Shown here: positions 1 through 9,624 of the stretch, in pieces
Layout: every line of letters begins with the position of its first letter
Position numbering within the stretch: position 1 is the first letter of the stretch
Assembly (NCBI GenBank): GCA_902984215.1
Contig: CADWAF010003088.1
Coordinates: 1-11,381 of the forward strand
DNA: 11,381 nucleotides
Reading direction: 5' to 3'
From: Willaertia magna
Lineage: Eukaryota > Heterolobosea > Eutetramitea > Acrasida > Naegleriidae
Notes under the pieces: model-generated
The model's input: the letters and a program-made list of their open reading frames with translations, nothing else
What the model was told of the DNA's origin: nothing
Database searches by the model: none
Made by a program: the position numbers and the translations under genes

Positions 1-2
1 CA

Positions 3-419
3 ATTATTAAAATCATTAAAGAATGGGTTGTTGCAATTTACAACAAATTGATTACAATAAAATTAATACGCCAAGTTTGGAATATATTATAATTAGTAAG
101 AACGCGTTCACTGAAAGAGCTTAAATTTAAAGAAATCCAAACGTTTAGTTTTTGGATAGTTATTATGAAAATCTCTGTTATAATCTTAATACTGTTATTT
201 ATATTTCTTCAATCTCAAAATTATGTTGAAGATGACCTCACTAACAATTCAAGCGATTTACAATCATCTTCTCAAATACAAATTTGTTATGAAAGTGAAG
301 ATGAAATTGAAAATATATATTTAAAAAAAGATATACCTTATAATTTTATTATACATTTAAATTATTTTATTAATTATTTTACTAAAACAATTAATTGTAA
401 TTGTAAAGATAAAAATTAA
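3..419 (+). CDS. Truncated membrane-anchored protein of unknown function
   Basis: The window opens inside this frame. It runs 138 codons to TAA at 417-419 with a single internal TAA at 90-92, so it is continuous if TAA is sense; under the standard code only 93-416 is open, with a Met at 165. The first 55 codons hold three Trp and several Arg and Lys, and are richer in G+C than the interior. From Met165 there is a hydrophobic stretch of about 15 residues (IILILLFIFL), then an acidic, Ser/Asn-rich part (VEDDLTNNSSDLQSSS, YESEDEIEN), then an aromatic tail ending in a Cys-Asn-Cys motif. That suggests one membrane segment with an acidic domain on one side. No family was recognised. The frame stays free of TGA until 1314, but composition after 419 does not look clearly coding, so the true end is uncertain. 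Frame 2 over 20-121 is also open and is the rival reading. Confidence 0.45.
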
Positions 420-1487
420 ATATTAAACAAATTAATAATAATATATTTTTTAATATTGAATTTTATTTAAAATTTTCTAAATTATTTACTTTTTTAAATT
501 TAAATACAATATCTAAACGAATTATAAATATTACAATACTATGTTAACAAATAAAAAAAATTTATAGAAACAATTTTAAAAAATTTAAATAAATAATTTA
601 AATTTACTTTATAGATAGAAAAATTAAAATATAATTTATTTAAATTATTAATTTTTTATAATTATTTTTCTTTAAAAATGTATTACAATTAAATTTTTTT
701 TTTAGATTACAATAAAATATTAATATATATTTTGTTAAATTTTATATAGAACTATAAAAGATATATAAATAAAAAATATTAATTTTTAATTTAAAAATAT
801 AAAAAAAAAAACAATATAAATATAAAATATATAATAAATTAAAATAAAATAAAAATTTTTTTAATGGTTTTATAATAATTATATTTTAAATTATATATAA
901 TTTTACTTTTTTTCATGTAAAAATAAAGTAAAAAAAATTTAAATATTAATTAATAATTAAATTAATAATATTTATAATAATAAATATAAATTAATGTTAA
1001 TAGATATTAAAATTAATAATTTATAAAATAAAAATAAATTTTAAGGTTATTTTAATTAAAAATTATTTAAAAACTATTTATATTAAGTTAATTTTATAAT
1101 ATTTAAATTATAAATGTTATTAAAAATTTATATTTATTAATAACAAAATTTAATATATAATTATTAAACTATATATTATAAATAAAAAAACAGAATTAAA
1201 TTTAATTAAAAAATTAAAAATTAAACTTATTGTTATAAAATTTAAAGAATTTTTAAAAATTATATTTGATAAAAGTAAAAAACTATTTTTAAAGAATTTT
1301 TAAAAATTATATTTGATAAACTTAAGTTTAAAAGTAAAAAATTATTAAAATAACTTAATTAATTGTTTATCTAATAAAATAATTTAGTATTTACTTAAAA
1401 ATAAAAAGATAAAAGAAAAATTATTAAAAAAAATAAGTAAAAAATTGTATTTTTGATAATGATTTTAATTTGAAGTAAATTTAGTGA
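420..1487. other. AT-rich stretch without a supported gene
   Basis: Nearly pure A+T with scattered G and C showing no codon-position preference. Plus frame 3 lacks TGA until 1314, but at this composition TGA is rare by chance and TAA/TAG occur about as often as expected. I see nothing to call except the duplication at 1241-1320. Confidence 0.5.
1241..1320. repeat. 33-bp perfect direct repeat, two copies
   Basis: Positions 1241-1273 and 1288-1320 are identical over 33 bases (starts 47 apart). After copy 1 the sequence continues AAAGTAAAAAACTATT. After copy 2 the same continuation reappears following a 10-base insertion, CTTAAGTTTA, which contains the palindrome CTTAAG. This is a local duplication later altered by a small insertion or deletion. 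Confidence 0.85.
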
Positions 1488-2715
1488 ATGTATTTTTTAA
1501 TAATATATTTTTATTTTTTGTTTTTGTTTTATTTAGATTTTAGAGTTAATTTTTAAATATTAAATTTTTTTTATAATGATTATTTTTGTAATTATTATTG
1601 ATTATATTTAATAATTAGTTTTTATATATTTATTATTAAAAAAATAATAATCATCAAAATATTAAATTAAATTAATAATTCTGATAATAAAAATATATTT
1701 AAAAATATTGCTATACCAATAATTTTAAAATTTTATAGAATGAAAGAAAATATAAATGATTTAAAATATGTTAATATAAAATTAAAAATTAATATTATAC
1801 TTCCTATCATTAATAATCATAAAAAAAATCAAAATACAAATAATATTCAAACAATTAATTTAAATAATTCAAAATTAAATACCAATAACCCTCCAAATTA
1901 AACAATAAAAAAATAAATAATATAAATAATTTTAATAATGTTAATAACTATTTTACTACTTAATATTTTATAGGAAAATTGTATAAATATATTGAGAAAA
2001 AAGATTAAAGAAATTGTTTTTTTAAAAATTTATAGCAAATATATACAATAAATATATTACTACTATATATTTTTATATAAAAGTAAACAAGAAAAATAAT
2101 TTATAATTAAAAAAATTAAAAAAAACAAAAAAGTTAAATGTTATTCAAGATAAATTATTTTAAAAAAATTTTTAATAAAAGTTTATATAAATTTTTTTTT
2201 ATTTTATTTAAAAATCACTTATCATAAATTTAAAAAAGATATATTCAAAGAAGTATTAAAAGAATTGAAGAATTAAAATAAGAAATATAAAAATTATATA
2301 GTTGAAATATAATATTTGTTGAAGGAATTGATTTATATTATTAATAAATAAATAGAAGAATCTAAAGAAGAAGAAAAAAATTTAAAAAAGAATTTAAAGA
2401 AAAAAAAAAGAAGAGTTTAAAGAAAAATAATTGAAATATAATAATAAAATTAAATTGTTTATTAAAATAATAGAAAATATTTATTATTTTATTACAAAAT
2501 ACAACTACAAAAAAATGTACACTTTTAATAAACTAAAAAAATTTACAATTCCAATCATACACAATAATACAAAAATTAAAGAAAAAACAATAAAAAGCTA
2601 TTTAATCAAAGAAATTAATGATTTAAAAAGTAAATCTGAATTAATTGTTTTAAAAGAATTTATAATTAAAATTGTTAAAACTAAAAAAATAATAACAATA
2701 AAAAAAGTTAATTAG
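1488..2715 (+). pseudogene. Broken or recoded gene, membrane start and coiled-coil-like end
   Basis: Frame 3 opens with ATG 1488 directly after a TGA (1485-1487) and begins with a hydrophobic stretch (MYFLIIYFYFLFLFYLDF). It meets an in-frame TGA at 1599-1601 but continues protein-like to about 2376. Between 1602 and 2376 (258 codons) I count about 11 TAA/TAG, roughly half or less of chance, and 1671-1898 is open even in the standard code. That part has Asn/Pro-rich composition (NNPPNQ). A Lys/Glu-rich segment follows (NKQIEESKEEEKN), typical of a coiled coil. In the A-rich tract 2376-2410 the good reading moves to frame 1 and goes on (EEFKEK) through a standard-open part ending at TAG 2713-2715. 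No family recognised. The frame change may be decay or a homopolymer error. Confidence 0.35.
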
Positions 2716-3249
2716 TAAAAGTAAAAAAAGAATTAAAAAAGAAGTAAAAATTTATAGATAACTTAATAATTATTATAAATAATTTAAATTCAAATTAAAA
2801 CAAGTAATTTAAAGATAATAATTGAACAAAAAAAATAATTTATATAAAGAAAATATAAAAGATTAAATAACAAAAAGAAAAAAAAGAAAAAAAATTATAA
2901 AAAGTACAAATTAAATAAAATTATATTTAATAGTGATAAAAAATAAAAGTTGTAATAAAAAAGTATATAATTATAATAAATATATATTTTATCATTCAAA
3001 TAAACGTTTAATATTTATTTTTTATAATTTTTTCTTTACAATTTTCCCTCTAATATTTACAAATAAAATATATAAAACAAAATTTAAGATTATATAAAGA
3101 AAAAAAGACTTATTAATATAATAATTAAAACAAAACAAATAAAGTACCAACAAATTTATAAAAATAATAATATTAACAAAGGTAATAAAAACTAAAAATT
3201 AACTAAAACATGAAATAAAAAAATTAAAATTAAAAATAAATTCACTTCT
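2716..3249. other. AT-rich stretch without a supported gene
   Basis: Plus frame 1 has no TGA until 3211-3213 but is dense in TAA/TAG, so extension of the preceding gene is not supported. The minus strand shows only Phe/Ile/Leu runs expected from composition. I see no RNA gene or clear repeat. Confidence 0.4.
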
Positions 3250-4163
3250 TCATATAAGTTGTAATAAAGTTAATAAATAAATTTATTTTATACCATATTT
3301 AAATTTGTTTTGTACAAAATTTAAATTTGTTTATTTATTATAATTATAAATATCTTTATTTAACTTTAATTTTCTTTTAGTTTCTTTTTTTCTATTTTTT
3401 CTTTCAAACAAATTAAAACAATTACAAGTACAAAAATATCTTTTATTATTATCCTATTTTTTATTATAAATATTAAAATAACAATTACTACAGTATTTAT
3501 CATTATATTATATATAAATAATATTTATTGAAAATTTATAATAATATTTTTTACATATTTAATAATAAAAATCCTTCATTATTATATACAAACACATAAT
3601 CATCTTCAAATTTATTTTTTAAATACTCTCTAATAATTAACTTTTTAAAGAACTAATTTTTTAAGGTTAATATTTTATTAATATATTTTTTTATTTTTTT
3701 TTATTATTATTATTTGTTTTAAGTTTAAAATAATTATAAATAATGATTATTAGTAAATAATAAAATATAAACTTTTAAAAAATATTTTATTATTAAAACA
3801 AAATTATATAATACTTTTATTAATAACAATAAACTTTACAATTTAATTATCATTCTTCCTTAATAAATTTTTCATTTTTTATTTTTGTATTAAAAAAAAG
3901 GTATAATTAATTTTAATATTATTACTATCATTATTCAAAAAAGTATTTTTATTATTTTTAAATTATTTATTTACTTTGTATATCTTTAATATTTCATTTT
4001 CAAAAATTTTTAATACATTTTTTTCAACATTGTTATTACTGTTAAAAAATTTATTTTCAACATCTTTTATTATATAATTTGTATGATTAGAAATATAAAT
4101 ATAAATAATACTAAATTAATTATAAAACAAAAAAAATTTAATTTTTACAACAATAACAAACAT
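3250..4163 (-). pseudogene. Minus-strand gene with Cys-rich zinc-ribbon-like end, frame broken
   Basis: The candidate ATG is at 4163-4161. The first frame runs to TGA 3608-3606; its early part is well formed (NHTNYIIKDVENKFFN, then VEKNVLKIFENEILKIYK). A second frame covers about 3650-3500 (REYLKNKFEDDYVFVYNNEG) and ends at TGA 3502-3500. A third frame covers about 3500-3250 and ends at TGA 3252-3250. The third contains C-x2-C (YCSNCYF), then 16 residues, then C-T-C-N-C, followed by a basic Lys/Arg/Glu-rich tail. Two Cys pairs this far apart fit a zinc ribbon, a common feature of nucleic-acid-binding and transposase proteins, but no family was recognised. Whole, it would be about 300 residues. 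It is head-to-head with the gene starting at 4253. Confidence 0.4.
3308..3319. repeat. 12-bp perfect palindrome TTTTGTACAAAA
   Basis: A perfect palindrome flanked on both sides by ATTTAAATTTGTTT (3297-3310 and 3319-3332). It lies near the 3' end of the minus-strand gene. It could be a site, but short AT palindromes are common here. Confidence 0.5.
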
Positions 4164-4252
4164 TATAAAACTCTAATTAACTAAAAAAATCTTTATAATA
4201 TAATTATAAAAAAACAATAAACAATTAATAACTTTAAATCAATAGCCTCATA
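4164..4252. promoter_or_regulatory. Divergent spacer between two candidate starts
   Basis: These 89 bp separate the minus ATG (4161-4163) from the plus ATG (4253-4255). If both starts are right, it must hold both promoters. No recognisable box can be picked out of the AT-rich sequence, so the call rests only on position. Confidence 0.25.
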
Positions 4253-4598
4253 ATGAAAAAAAAAGTTAAAAAAATTTTAATAAAGTAATTAACAAAAGAA
4301 AGAAGATTAAAAAAAAATAGTAAATAGTATTCAAAATATAGAAAAAAAAAAAGAAAAGTAAAGTAATTTTAATGTAAAAAATTTTTTATTAAAAAATATA
4401 TTAGACGAAAGTGATGAAAATAAATTATTTATTATTATTATTAACAATAGTAATAATGACTTATTTAATAATATTGATAATAACTTTTTAAAATATCTTT
4501 ATATTACTAAAACTTAATTGTTTTAACTCTATAAATTTTTTATTTAAAATTCATAATTCTTTATAAATTAATAAATAATATTATAATAAAATAATTGA
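4253..4598 (+). pseudogene. Small plus gene: basic start, acidic middle, one frame change
   Basis: ATG 4253 opens a strongly basic segment (MKKKVKKILIKQ, then LTKERRLKKNSK) in frame 2. In the A run at about 4341-4352 the better reading moves to frame 3: NVKNFLLKNILDESDENKLF followed by Ile/Asn-rich sequence to about 4515, with TGA at 4596-4598. Together this is about 110 residues with a positively charged start, as in small nucleic-acid-binding proteins, but no family is recognised. TAA at 4371-4376 in frame 2 and several after 4515 would be stops in the standard code. Its tail overlaps that of the minus gene 4530-5400. Confidence 0.3.
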
Positions 4599-5400
4599 AC
4601 TAAATAAAATTATTCTATACATATAAATTTAAGATCATTTTTATGAATTATGAAAATTAAATATAATTTAATATCTAAATACTTTCTTTTTTTATATTTT
4701 AGACTCATTAAATAAAATACTATTACATCTATTATTAGATAATAATTTTTATTAATTATTATAATAAAGTCATAAAATTTAATTAACTTAATCAATTAAT
4801 AACATTTTTAATAATTTAAAAAACTAAATCTATCTACATCTATCATTTTATAATTAATATATTCAAATAATTCTCTATAATTATTAACTATTGTTAATTA
4901 GTTTCAATATTATTAAAATACTAACAATATTAACCTTCTATTCAAAATATTAAAAATTATAACCAAAAAAAATTGATAACTTTTTGAAAATATAAATTGA
5001 TTTACAATTAACTTTTAAAATATTCTTAACAATATTTATAATTTTTTATTATATAACTAAAATTTTTTAAATTAAGTTAATAAATAAATTAATAAATAAA
5101 TTAAATAAAAATTTTAATATTTTTATTATATTTAAGTTATTTTTAATAATATTATTTAAAATATTATAGAAATTATTAATAGTTTTAAAATTAATTACTT
5201 TATTAATTATATTTTTTACTTTATTAATCTTAATTCTATTCTTTTTTAAAATATTTATAATCATTATTATTATTAATATTGTTTTTATTAATATTTTTAT
5301 TATTATTTATCTTTTTATTAATGCTTGGACTATTGTTATTAATATTTTTACTTAAGCTATTATTATTTTTATTAAATTTATATTAATTATATCTAATAAT
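4530..5400 (-). pseudogene. Minus-strand gene with Asn-rich start, three frames
   Basis: Reading right to left: an Asn/Ser/Pro segment at about 5400-5275 (NNNSLSKNINNNSPSINKK), then 5264-5067, open even in the standard code (NILKKNRIKINKVKNIINK), then a third frame from about 5040 to 4530. The third frame is the best: NNYRELFEYINYKMIDVDRF, then a standard-open 62-codon part (4795-4613) with YLMSLKYKKRKYLDIKLYLI and IIHKNDLKFICIE, continuing past TAA 4612-4610 as QFYLVQLFYYN. An in-frame TGA lies at 4906-4904 where the flanking residues read well (VFQQY before, NQLTIVNNYRE after). Unbroken it would be about 290 residues. No domain recognised. It starts opposite the plus gene at 5392. Confidence 0.35.
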
Positions 5401-5988
5401 AAAATCAATAATATATTCATTAATAAACTTAAAGAAATTAAAAATATTAATATTATAAAATTTTACAATATAATCAAATATTTCTTAAAACTACCAAATA
5501 TTAACTTTAATACAAAAAAAAAAAGTTCATTTTAAAGAAAATAAAACTTATATATATAAAATAATAGATCTTAATAGTATTATAAAAATACTTATATATT
5601 AAAATAAAAAATTAATTGTTAAAAATTTTAATTTAAAAATAAAAAATATTAAATTAAATAATAAAGTCAACCAAAATAAAGAAATAAAACAATTATTAAT
5701 GTAATTAAGTAAATTAAAAAAAAATAAAAAAGTATTTTAAATATTTAAAGTTTAACAAAAAATTATGAAAACTTAAAGGAAGTTTATAAAAAAGTTAAAT
5801 ATTATTATGAAGTTGCTAATATATTATTAAAATTTAAAAAAAATAAATGCAATATTTATTTAAACAATTATTTAAAACAAAAAAATAAAACAAAAGTTTT
5901 ATAACTTAAATTTAAAAAATTAAAAAAATAGTACAAAACTCAAACAAGTTATCAAAAAATATAAAAAAACTATTAAAAGAAAGCTTGA
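5392..5988 (+). CDS. Possible Lys-rich helical protein, TGA-terminated
   Basis: Frame 1 is free of TGA from before 5392 to TGA 5986-5988, about 198 codons. The first 47 codons have no stops of any kind (INNIFINKLKEIKNINIIKF), and so do about 51 codons ending near 5900. The latter read as an amphipathic helical part: ENLKEVYKKVKYYYEVANIL, then LKFKKNKCNIYLNNYLKQ. The middle is dense in TAA/TAG (about 19 across the whole frame, near chance), so it is the weakest part. No in-frame ATG was found, so the start is unknown; 5392 is where minus-like composition changes to plus-like. It ends tail-to-tail with the minus gene that finishes near 5990-5920. Confidence 0.3.
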
Positions 5989-7096
5989 AATTATAAATAG
6001 TGGTAACAATATTATAATATTATTATTATTTAAAAATATTTTACTTTTTATATTTATTAATTTTACAAAATCGTAATTAATTAATTGCTTTTTATTTTTA
6101 TCATTCATAATCAAATATCTATCATCATTTTGCTTTTTCATATTTTATTTTTTCACATTAAAATTATTTGTAATCTTATAGTTTATTATAAAAACTAAAT
6201 ACTAATAATAATCATTAACTAGCTGTTCTTTAAATAAAATATAAACTGAAATTTTTTTACTAATATTAAAATCATCAGTATATCTGTAAAGTAAATTATT
6301 GTATAAATTGTTATATTTAAATTTGTTTAACTTTAAATTTTTAAAAGTACAACTAATTATTAAATATTTTAATTTTTTGTTGTAATTATTTTTATATATT
6401 TGTTAATATAAATTTTTTTAAAAGATAAATTATAAATAGTTGTAGTAACTTTTAAATTATTAAGTTTTGACAAATTTATATAATTAAAATTTTTATTAAA
6501 TTTGTATAGTTTATTGATTGTAATTTTTTCTTTAGCTTTAATAGATTTATTTTTATGGATTTTAAATTTAAAATTAATTTTATAGATTATATTAGATAAA
6601 GTTATTTAAAAATTATTAATATAACTTAATATTCCTTAAAAGTATTAAATTTAATAAAATTTTATTTTAAAAATTATTTTATTTTCATTTATTTAATTTT
6701 TTTTGTAATATTACAATTAATAAATAATACTGTTGTTATATTAAATATTTAAAATATTGCACATAATATTTTTAAATTAATTTAAAATCCAAATTATTTT
6801 GTTAAAACTTTAAAATATGTTTAATCTTTAATAAACTTTAATATTAAAATCACTAATCAATCCAATAACTAATCTATAAACTGAAAGCAAGAGATTAGAA
6901 ATAAAAGTATTTATAATACTATTTTTTATTAATAAATAAATAAAAAATTAATTTATAACAATTAATATTTATTATTTTATAAAAACTCTTTTTATTACAC
7001 TTTATTTCTAATCTAACTTTAAAATAACTTATAATAAAATATATAATCAATAATGTAATTACTTAAAAAAATATTTTAAACTATAAAATATATCAT
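5920..7096 (-). pseudogene. Minus-strand gene with RYTDDF motif, possible reverse transcriptase relic
   Basis: Candidate ATG at 7096-7094. Good stretches follow in different frames: about 7070-6930 (KVRLEIKCNKKSFYK), 6605-6372 with 78 codons free of any stop (HKNKSIKAKEKITINKLYKF, then KVTTTIYNLSFKKIYINKYI), and 6394-5923 with only two TAA/TAG in about 157 codons. The last holds NNLLYRYTDDFNISKKI (6309-6259), then FKEQLVND and FIINYKIT, then KKQNDDRYLIMNDKNKKQL. R-Y-x-D-D-F is the catalytic signature of many reverse transcriptases, and NLSFKKIYINKYI about 45 residues before it could be the N-[IL]-x-[LF] strand of such enzymes. The other reverse transcriptase blocks were not found and the gene spans at least three frames, so this is a suggestion only. 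That it is coding is well supported by stop depletion. Confidence 0.45.
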
Positions 7097-7283
7097 TTCT
7101 ATTGTTTATTCTATATCTTTACTATAAAATACAACAACACAAAAGACTTATCTACTAAAGAATGAACAATTATATTTAGTTATATTTTTTAATGTTTCAT
7201 TTTATTTAATGTTATTTAAAAAAAATTATTTTTTTGAATCTAAAAAAATATAATTAAATGCAATTATTTATTTTTTTTAATAG
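7097..7283. promoter_or_regulatory. Divergent spacer, 187 bp
   Basis: Lies between the candidate minus ATG at 7096 and the plus ATG at 7284, so it would hold both promoters. No motif stands out. Placed by position only. Confidence 0.2.
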
Positions 7284-7553
7284 ATGAGTTTTTTATGTTA
7301 TTGTATTTTATTATTAGTATACATTATTTATATTATATTACCACAATCTTATATTCGCTGTATTATTGATGTTCAAAAATAAAGAATAAGAAATATTTTT
7401 ATATAAATTTATTATTACAATTATTTTGATTTATTTTAAGATTTGTATAAATTTATTTTTATTTGTTAAAATTTATATTAATTAGTAAGTTTAAACTTAA
7501 TTTTAGTTTTTTATGAATAATTTACAAATTTAAGAAAAATCTATCAGTTTTGA
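7284..7553 (+). CDS. Small intact membrane protein in the TGA-only-stop reading
   Basis: ATG 7284 to TGA 7551-7553 gives 89 codons in one frame, with TAA at 7380, 7404, 7437, 7467, 7479 and 7518 read as Gln. Under the standard code it stops after 32 residues. The start MSFLCYCILLLVYIIYIILP is a hydrophobic membrane segment or signal anchor, followed by QSYIRCIIDVQK and an aromatic, Gln- and Tyr-rich remainder ending NLRKIYQF. Several Cys, Arg, Pro and Gln codons make it less likely to be compositional noise. Its stop overlaps the minus gene's stop (7544-7546): the two reading frames share 10 bp tail to tail. No family recognised. Confidence 0.35.
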
Positions 7554-7788
7554 CTATAATTATAATTGATTATTTTTTCTATCATTATTATTTTTTTAAC
7601 TTTATTTTTATATTACTTTTTTATTCTTAGCAGTTCTATAGTTTTTTTAAAAAAAAATCAAAGTTTTTTACAAAAATTTACAAAATCTATATAAATTATA
7701 CTATTAACTATATAATTTATACTTTTTAAAAAATTGTTACTTCTATGTAAAATATTTTTTAAAAAAAATTAAAAATTAAAATTGTTTC

Positions 7789-7814
7789 AAAAAGTATATA
7801 AATTTATACTTTTT
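7789..7814. repeat. Inverted repeat AAAAAGTATA / TATACTTTTT
   Basis: Ten-base perfect arms (7789-7798 and 7805-7814) around a 6-base loop. A closely related AAAAAGTATAAATTTATA string occurs at about 9160-9177, and a variant on the minus strand near 7720-7740. Confidence 0.6.
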
Positions 7815-7996
7815 TTATTATTGTTTAAAGAAATTATTTTTTGTTCAAATAAAGTATTTACAATATTTGTTTAATCTTTTTTGCTTAATTTTATTTGTAA
7901 AGTACTTGTAATTATTATTAATTTAAATTGAGTTCTTTTTTGTTTAAAATTATTACTATTATTTCTAAATCTTAAAAAGAAATTAAAAAAAGTTTT

Positions 7997-8094
7997 AAAA
8001 CAAATTCATAACTTATATCTAAATGTTTAAATTATATTTTTTATTATTCTAGTAACTAATGAAAGTTTATTTAAATTTTTTAAATTTTTTACTA
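7997..8094 (-). repeat. Repeat copy M2 of the FKxLxISYxFxL domain
   Basis: Minus-strand copy reading LKNLNKLSLVTRIIKN, then after a frame change TAA (8034-8032) followed by FKHLDISYEFVLKLF. It aligns without gaps to M1, P1 and P2 over the first part. The A run before the TAA has 6 bases here, against 8 in P1 and 9 in P2, which accounts for the frame change. Confidence 0.7.
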
Positions 8095-8238
8095 TTATTT
8101 TCTTATAATTCTTTTTTTTATAAGTACTTAATTTTTTTTATATTTACTTTAATAATGTTATCATTATTTGGAATTATATTATATATATTATGATTATATC
8201 TATAAAAATTTTTATTATAATATTCAAATAAATATCCT

Positions 8239-8340
8239 AAAACAAATTCATAACTAATATTTAAATATTTAAACTACATTTTTTCTATAATATTAACAAC
8301 TAATAATTTTTTAATTAAATCTTTTAAAGCTTCAATTATA
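8239..8340 (-). repeat. Repeat copy M1 of the FKxLxISYxFxL domain
   Basis: Minus-strand copy, in frame throughout: IIEALKDLIKKLLVVNIIEK-M, TAG (8276-8274), then FKYLNISYEFVL. The TAG is the only stop and sits at the codon that is CAG in copy P2. Confidence 0.75.
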
Positions 8341-8545
8341 TTTTTCTTAATATATCTTTGTTTTTTTAAATTTAAATTTTTTTTAATGTTTGTACTTTTA
8401 ATTTTTATAAAATTATTGTTTAATATAATATTTTGTGTTTTAAATTGATTGTTATTAATTGTTTTAATATTTAAACTTTTTTTAACCAATCATTATTAAT
8501 GAAACTTTTTAAAGGTTTTTTTAAAAAAAAATTAATTTTTTTTTA

Positions 8546-8577
8546 TTAAAATCAATTTTTTTTTTTTTTGATTTTAA
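8546..8577. repeat. Hairpin TTAAAATCAA - T12 - TTGATTTTAA
   Basis: Ten-base perfect arms (8546-8555, 8568-8577) around 12 T. On the minus strand it can be read as part of a Lys-rich tract (LKSKKKKK), so it may be coding. The frame of the long minus gene changes close to this homopolymer. Confidence 0.5.
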
Positions 8578-9223
8578 ATATAAACTTAATTATTACTTTT
8601 AAAATCTAATAATGAATTTGTGATACTTTTTTAGGTAAAACAAATTAATAATTTATAAAATTATATATTTATTTGAATAATAATAATTATAAACTATAAT
8701 CTTATTATTATCTATTAAATTTTAAAATAATTTTTCAAATCATTTAATGTTCAATTTAATATTTAAATTGTAATATTCAATAATTTTATAAATTATAAAT
8801 ATATTATAATTATTAACTCTTCTAAACAACATATTTAACAACATATTAATATATTTTTTATTATCTATTACAATATTATCAATAATTATTAATAATTACT
8901 TTAAATATTCTAATCTTTTATTAATATTAACAATTATATTGCTATACTAATAATAAAAATTTTGAATATATTTAATAATTAAAAGTCAATTATGCTTGTA
9001 TTTATAATTAAAATTAATAACCTCCTTTAAATTGTCATTAATATATTTTAAATTTTTTTGTTTATATTTAATAAAAAAATGAATATCTTTAATATTTTAT
9101 ATAGTCACATTTAGAAATTATAACTTTTATTGTATAAATTTATAGAGTTTTTTGAATTAAAAAGTATAAATTTATATAATTATAGACTAAATAGTTTATT
9201 TGTTTTATAGATTTTTTTATTTG

Positions 9224-9258
9224 TTGTAGTAAATTTAAATTTATTGCAGCAAATTTAA
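9224..9258. repeat. 15-bp imperfect direct repeat differing at two C/T sites
   Basis: TTGTAGTAAATTTAA (9224-9238) and TTGCAGCAAATTTAA (9244-9258) differ only by T/C at two positions. On the minus strand both encode Asn-Leu-Leu-Gln with synonymous Leu codons. The 20-base offset puts the two in different frames. Confidence 0.5.
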
Positions 9259-9369
9259 GTTTGTACGTATTTTTAAAAATTTAAAAACTATTTAAATTTA
9301 TATATTTAAAAAAATTAATAATAAATTATTTTATAGATATAACAAAAGTATATATATGATTTAAAATTA

Positions 9370-9430
9370 TTAAAAAATTTAAATAAACTTTCATCATTAA
9401 TTATTATAAAAAATTCAAGTTTAAAAAAAT
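9370..9430 (+). repeat. Partial repeat copy P3
   Basis: Reads LKNLNKLSSLIIIKN, closest to minus copy M2 (LKNLNKLSLVTRIIKN); the DNA match to M2 is visible over about 45 bases. The FKYLNISY half is missing. Confidence 0.55.
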
Positions 9431-9445
9431 AAAAATATATTAAAA

Positions 9446-9571
9446 GAATTGTAATTAAAACTTTAAAAGATTTAAGTAAAAAATTATTAGTTGTTGAAAT
9501 TATAAAAAAAATATAGTTTAAATATTTAAATATAAGTTATGATTTTATTTTATATTATTTATTTAGATATT
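9446..9571 (+). repeat. Repeat copy P1 of the FKxLxISYxFxL domain
   Basis: In frame throughout: IVIKTLKDLSKKLLVVEIIK, TAG at 9514-9516, FKYLNISYDFILYYLFRYYN. The DNA is very similar to P2, 180 bases downstream. Differences between copies are mostly synonymous or conservative (Asp/Asn, Glu/Lys, Val/Ile). Confidence 0.8.
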
Positions 9572-9624
9572 ATAATAAAATTTTTTATTTATAAAATTTT
9601 AAATCATATATTATGACCATAAGA

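Larger units (their letters stand above)
7544..9270 (-). pseudogene. Long minus gene with two copies of a repeated domain
   Basis: Reading right to left. From about 9265 comes KLKFAAINLNLLQQIKK. From about 9110 to 8500 there is one frame (DIHFFIKYKQKNLKYINDN, INKRLEYLKQLLIIIDNIVI, NMLFRRVNNYNIFIIYK) with TGA at 8988-8986 and 8742-8740; between those two TGA only two TAA/TAG fall in 81 codons. The next frame, about 8492-8100, holds repeat M1 (KNIIEALKDLIKKLLVVN, then TAG, then FKYLNISYEFVLGYLFEYYN) and the start of M2. After an indel in an A run comes FKHLDISYEFVLKLF. The last frame, about 7990-7544, has five TAA/TAG in 148 codons, one TGA at 7789-7787, and ends KKTIELLRIKKQYKNKVKKI to TGA 7546-7544. 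Total about 570 residues if whole. Function unknown; the shared repeat links it to the plus gene at 9370. Confidence 0.45.

Noticed and set aside
420..1316. Continuation of the left-edge gene to TGA 1314
   Set aside because: Only TGA scarcity supports it, which base composition explains; TAA/TAG density is near chance.
2431..2715. Stand-alone 94-residue gene starting at TTG
   Set aside because: TTG is a poor eukaryotic start and the same reading continues upstream through TAA; treated as the end of the broken gene from 1488.
4610..4795. Separate 61-residue minus gene
   Set aside because: Protein-like sequence continues in the same frame on both sides of the flanking TAA codons, so it is a piece of the 4530-5400 gene.
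6850..7000. Second reverse transcriptase block (FQSLAFSLQIS) upstream of RYTDDF
   Set aside because: It lies about 200 residues from the YxDD motif, too far for that block, and two overlapping frames there look equally good.
8274..8489. Separate 71-residue minus gene ending at TAG 8274
   Set aside because: Its stop is the repeat column that is CAG in another copy, and the repeat continues past it; the start would be TTG after TGA.
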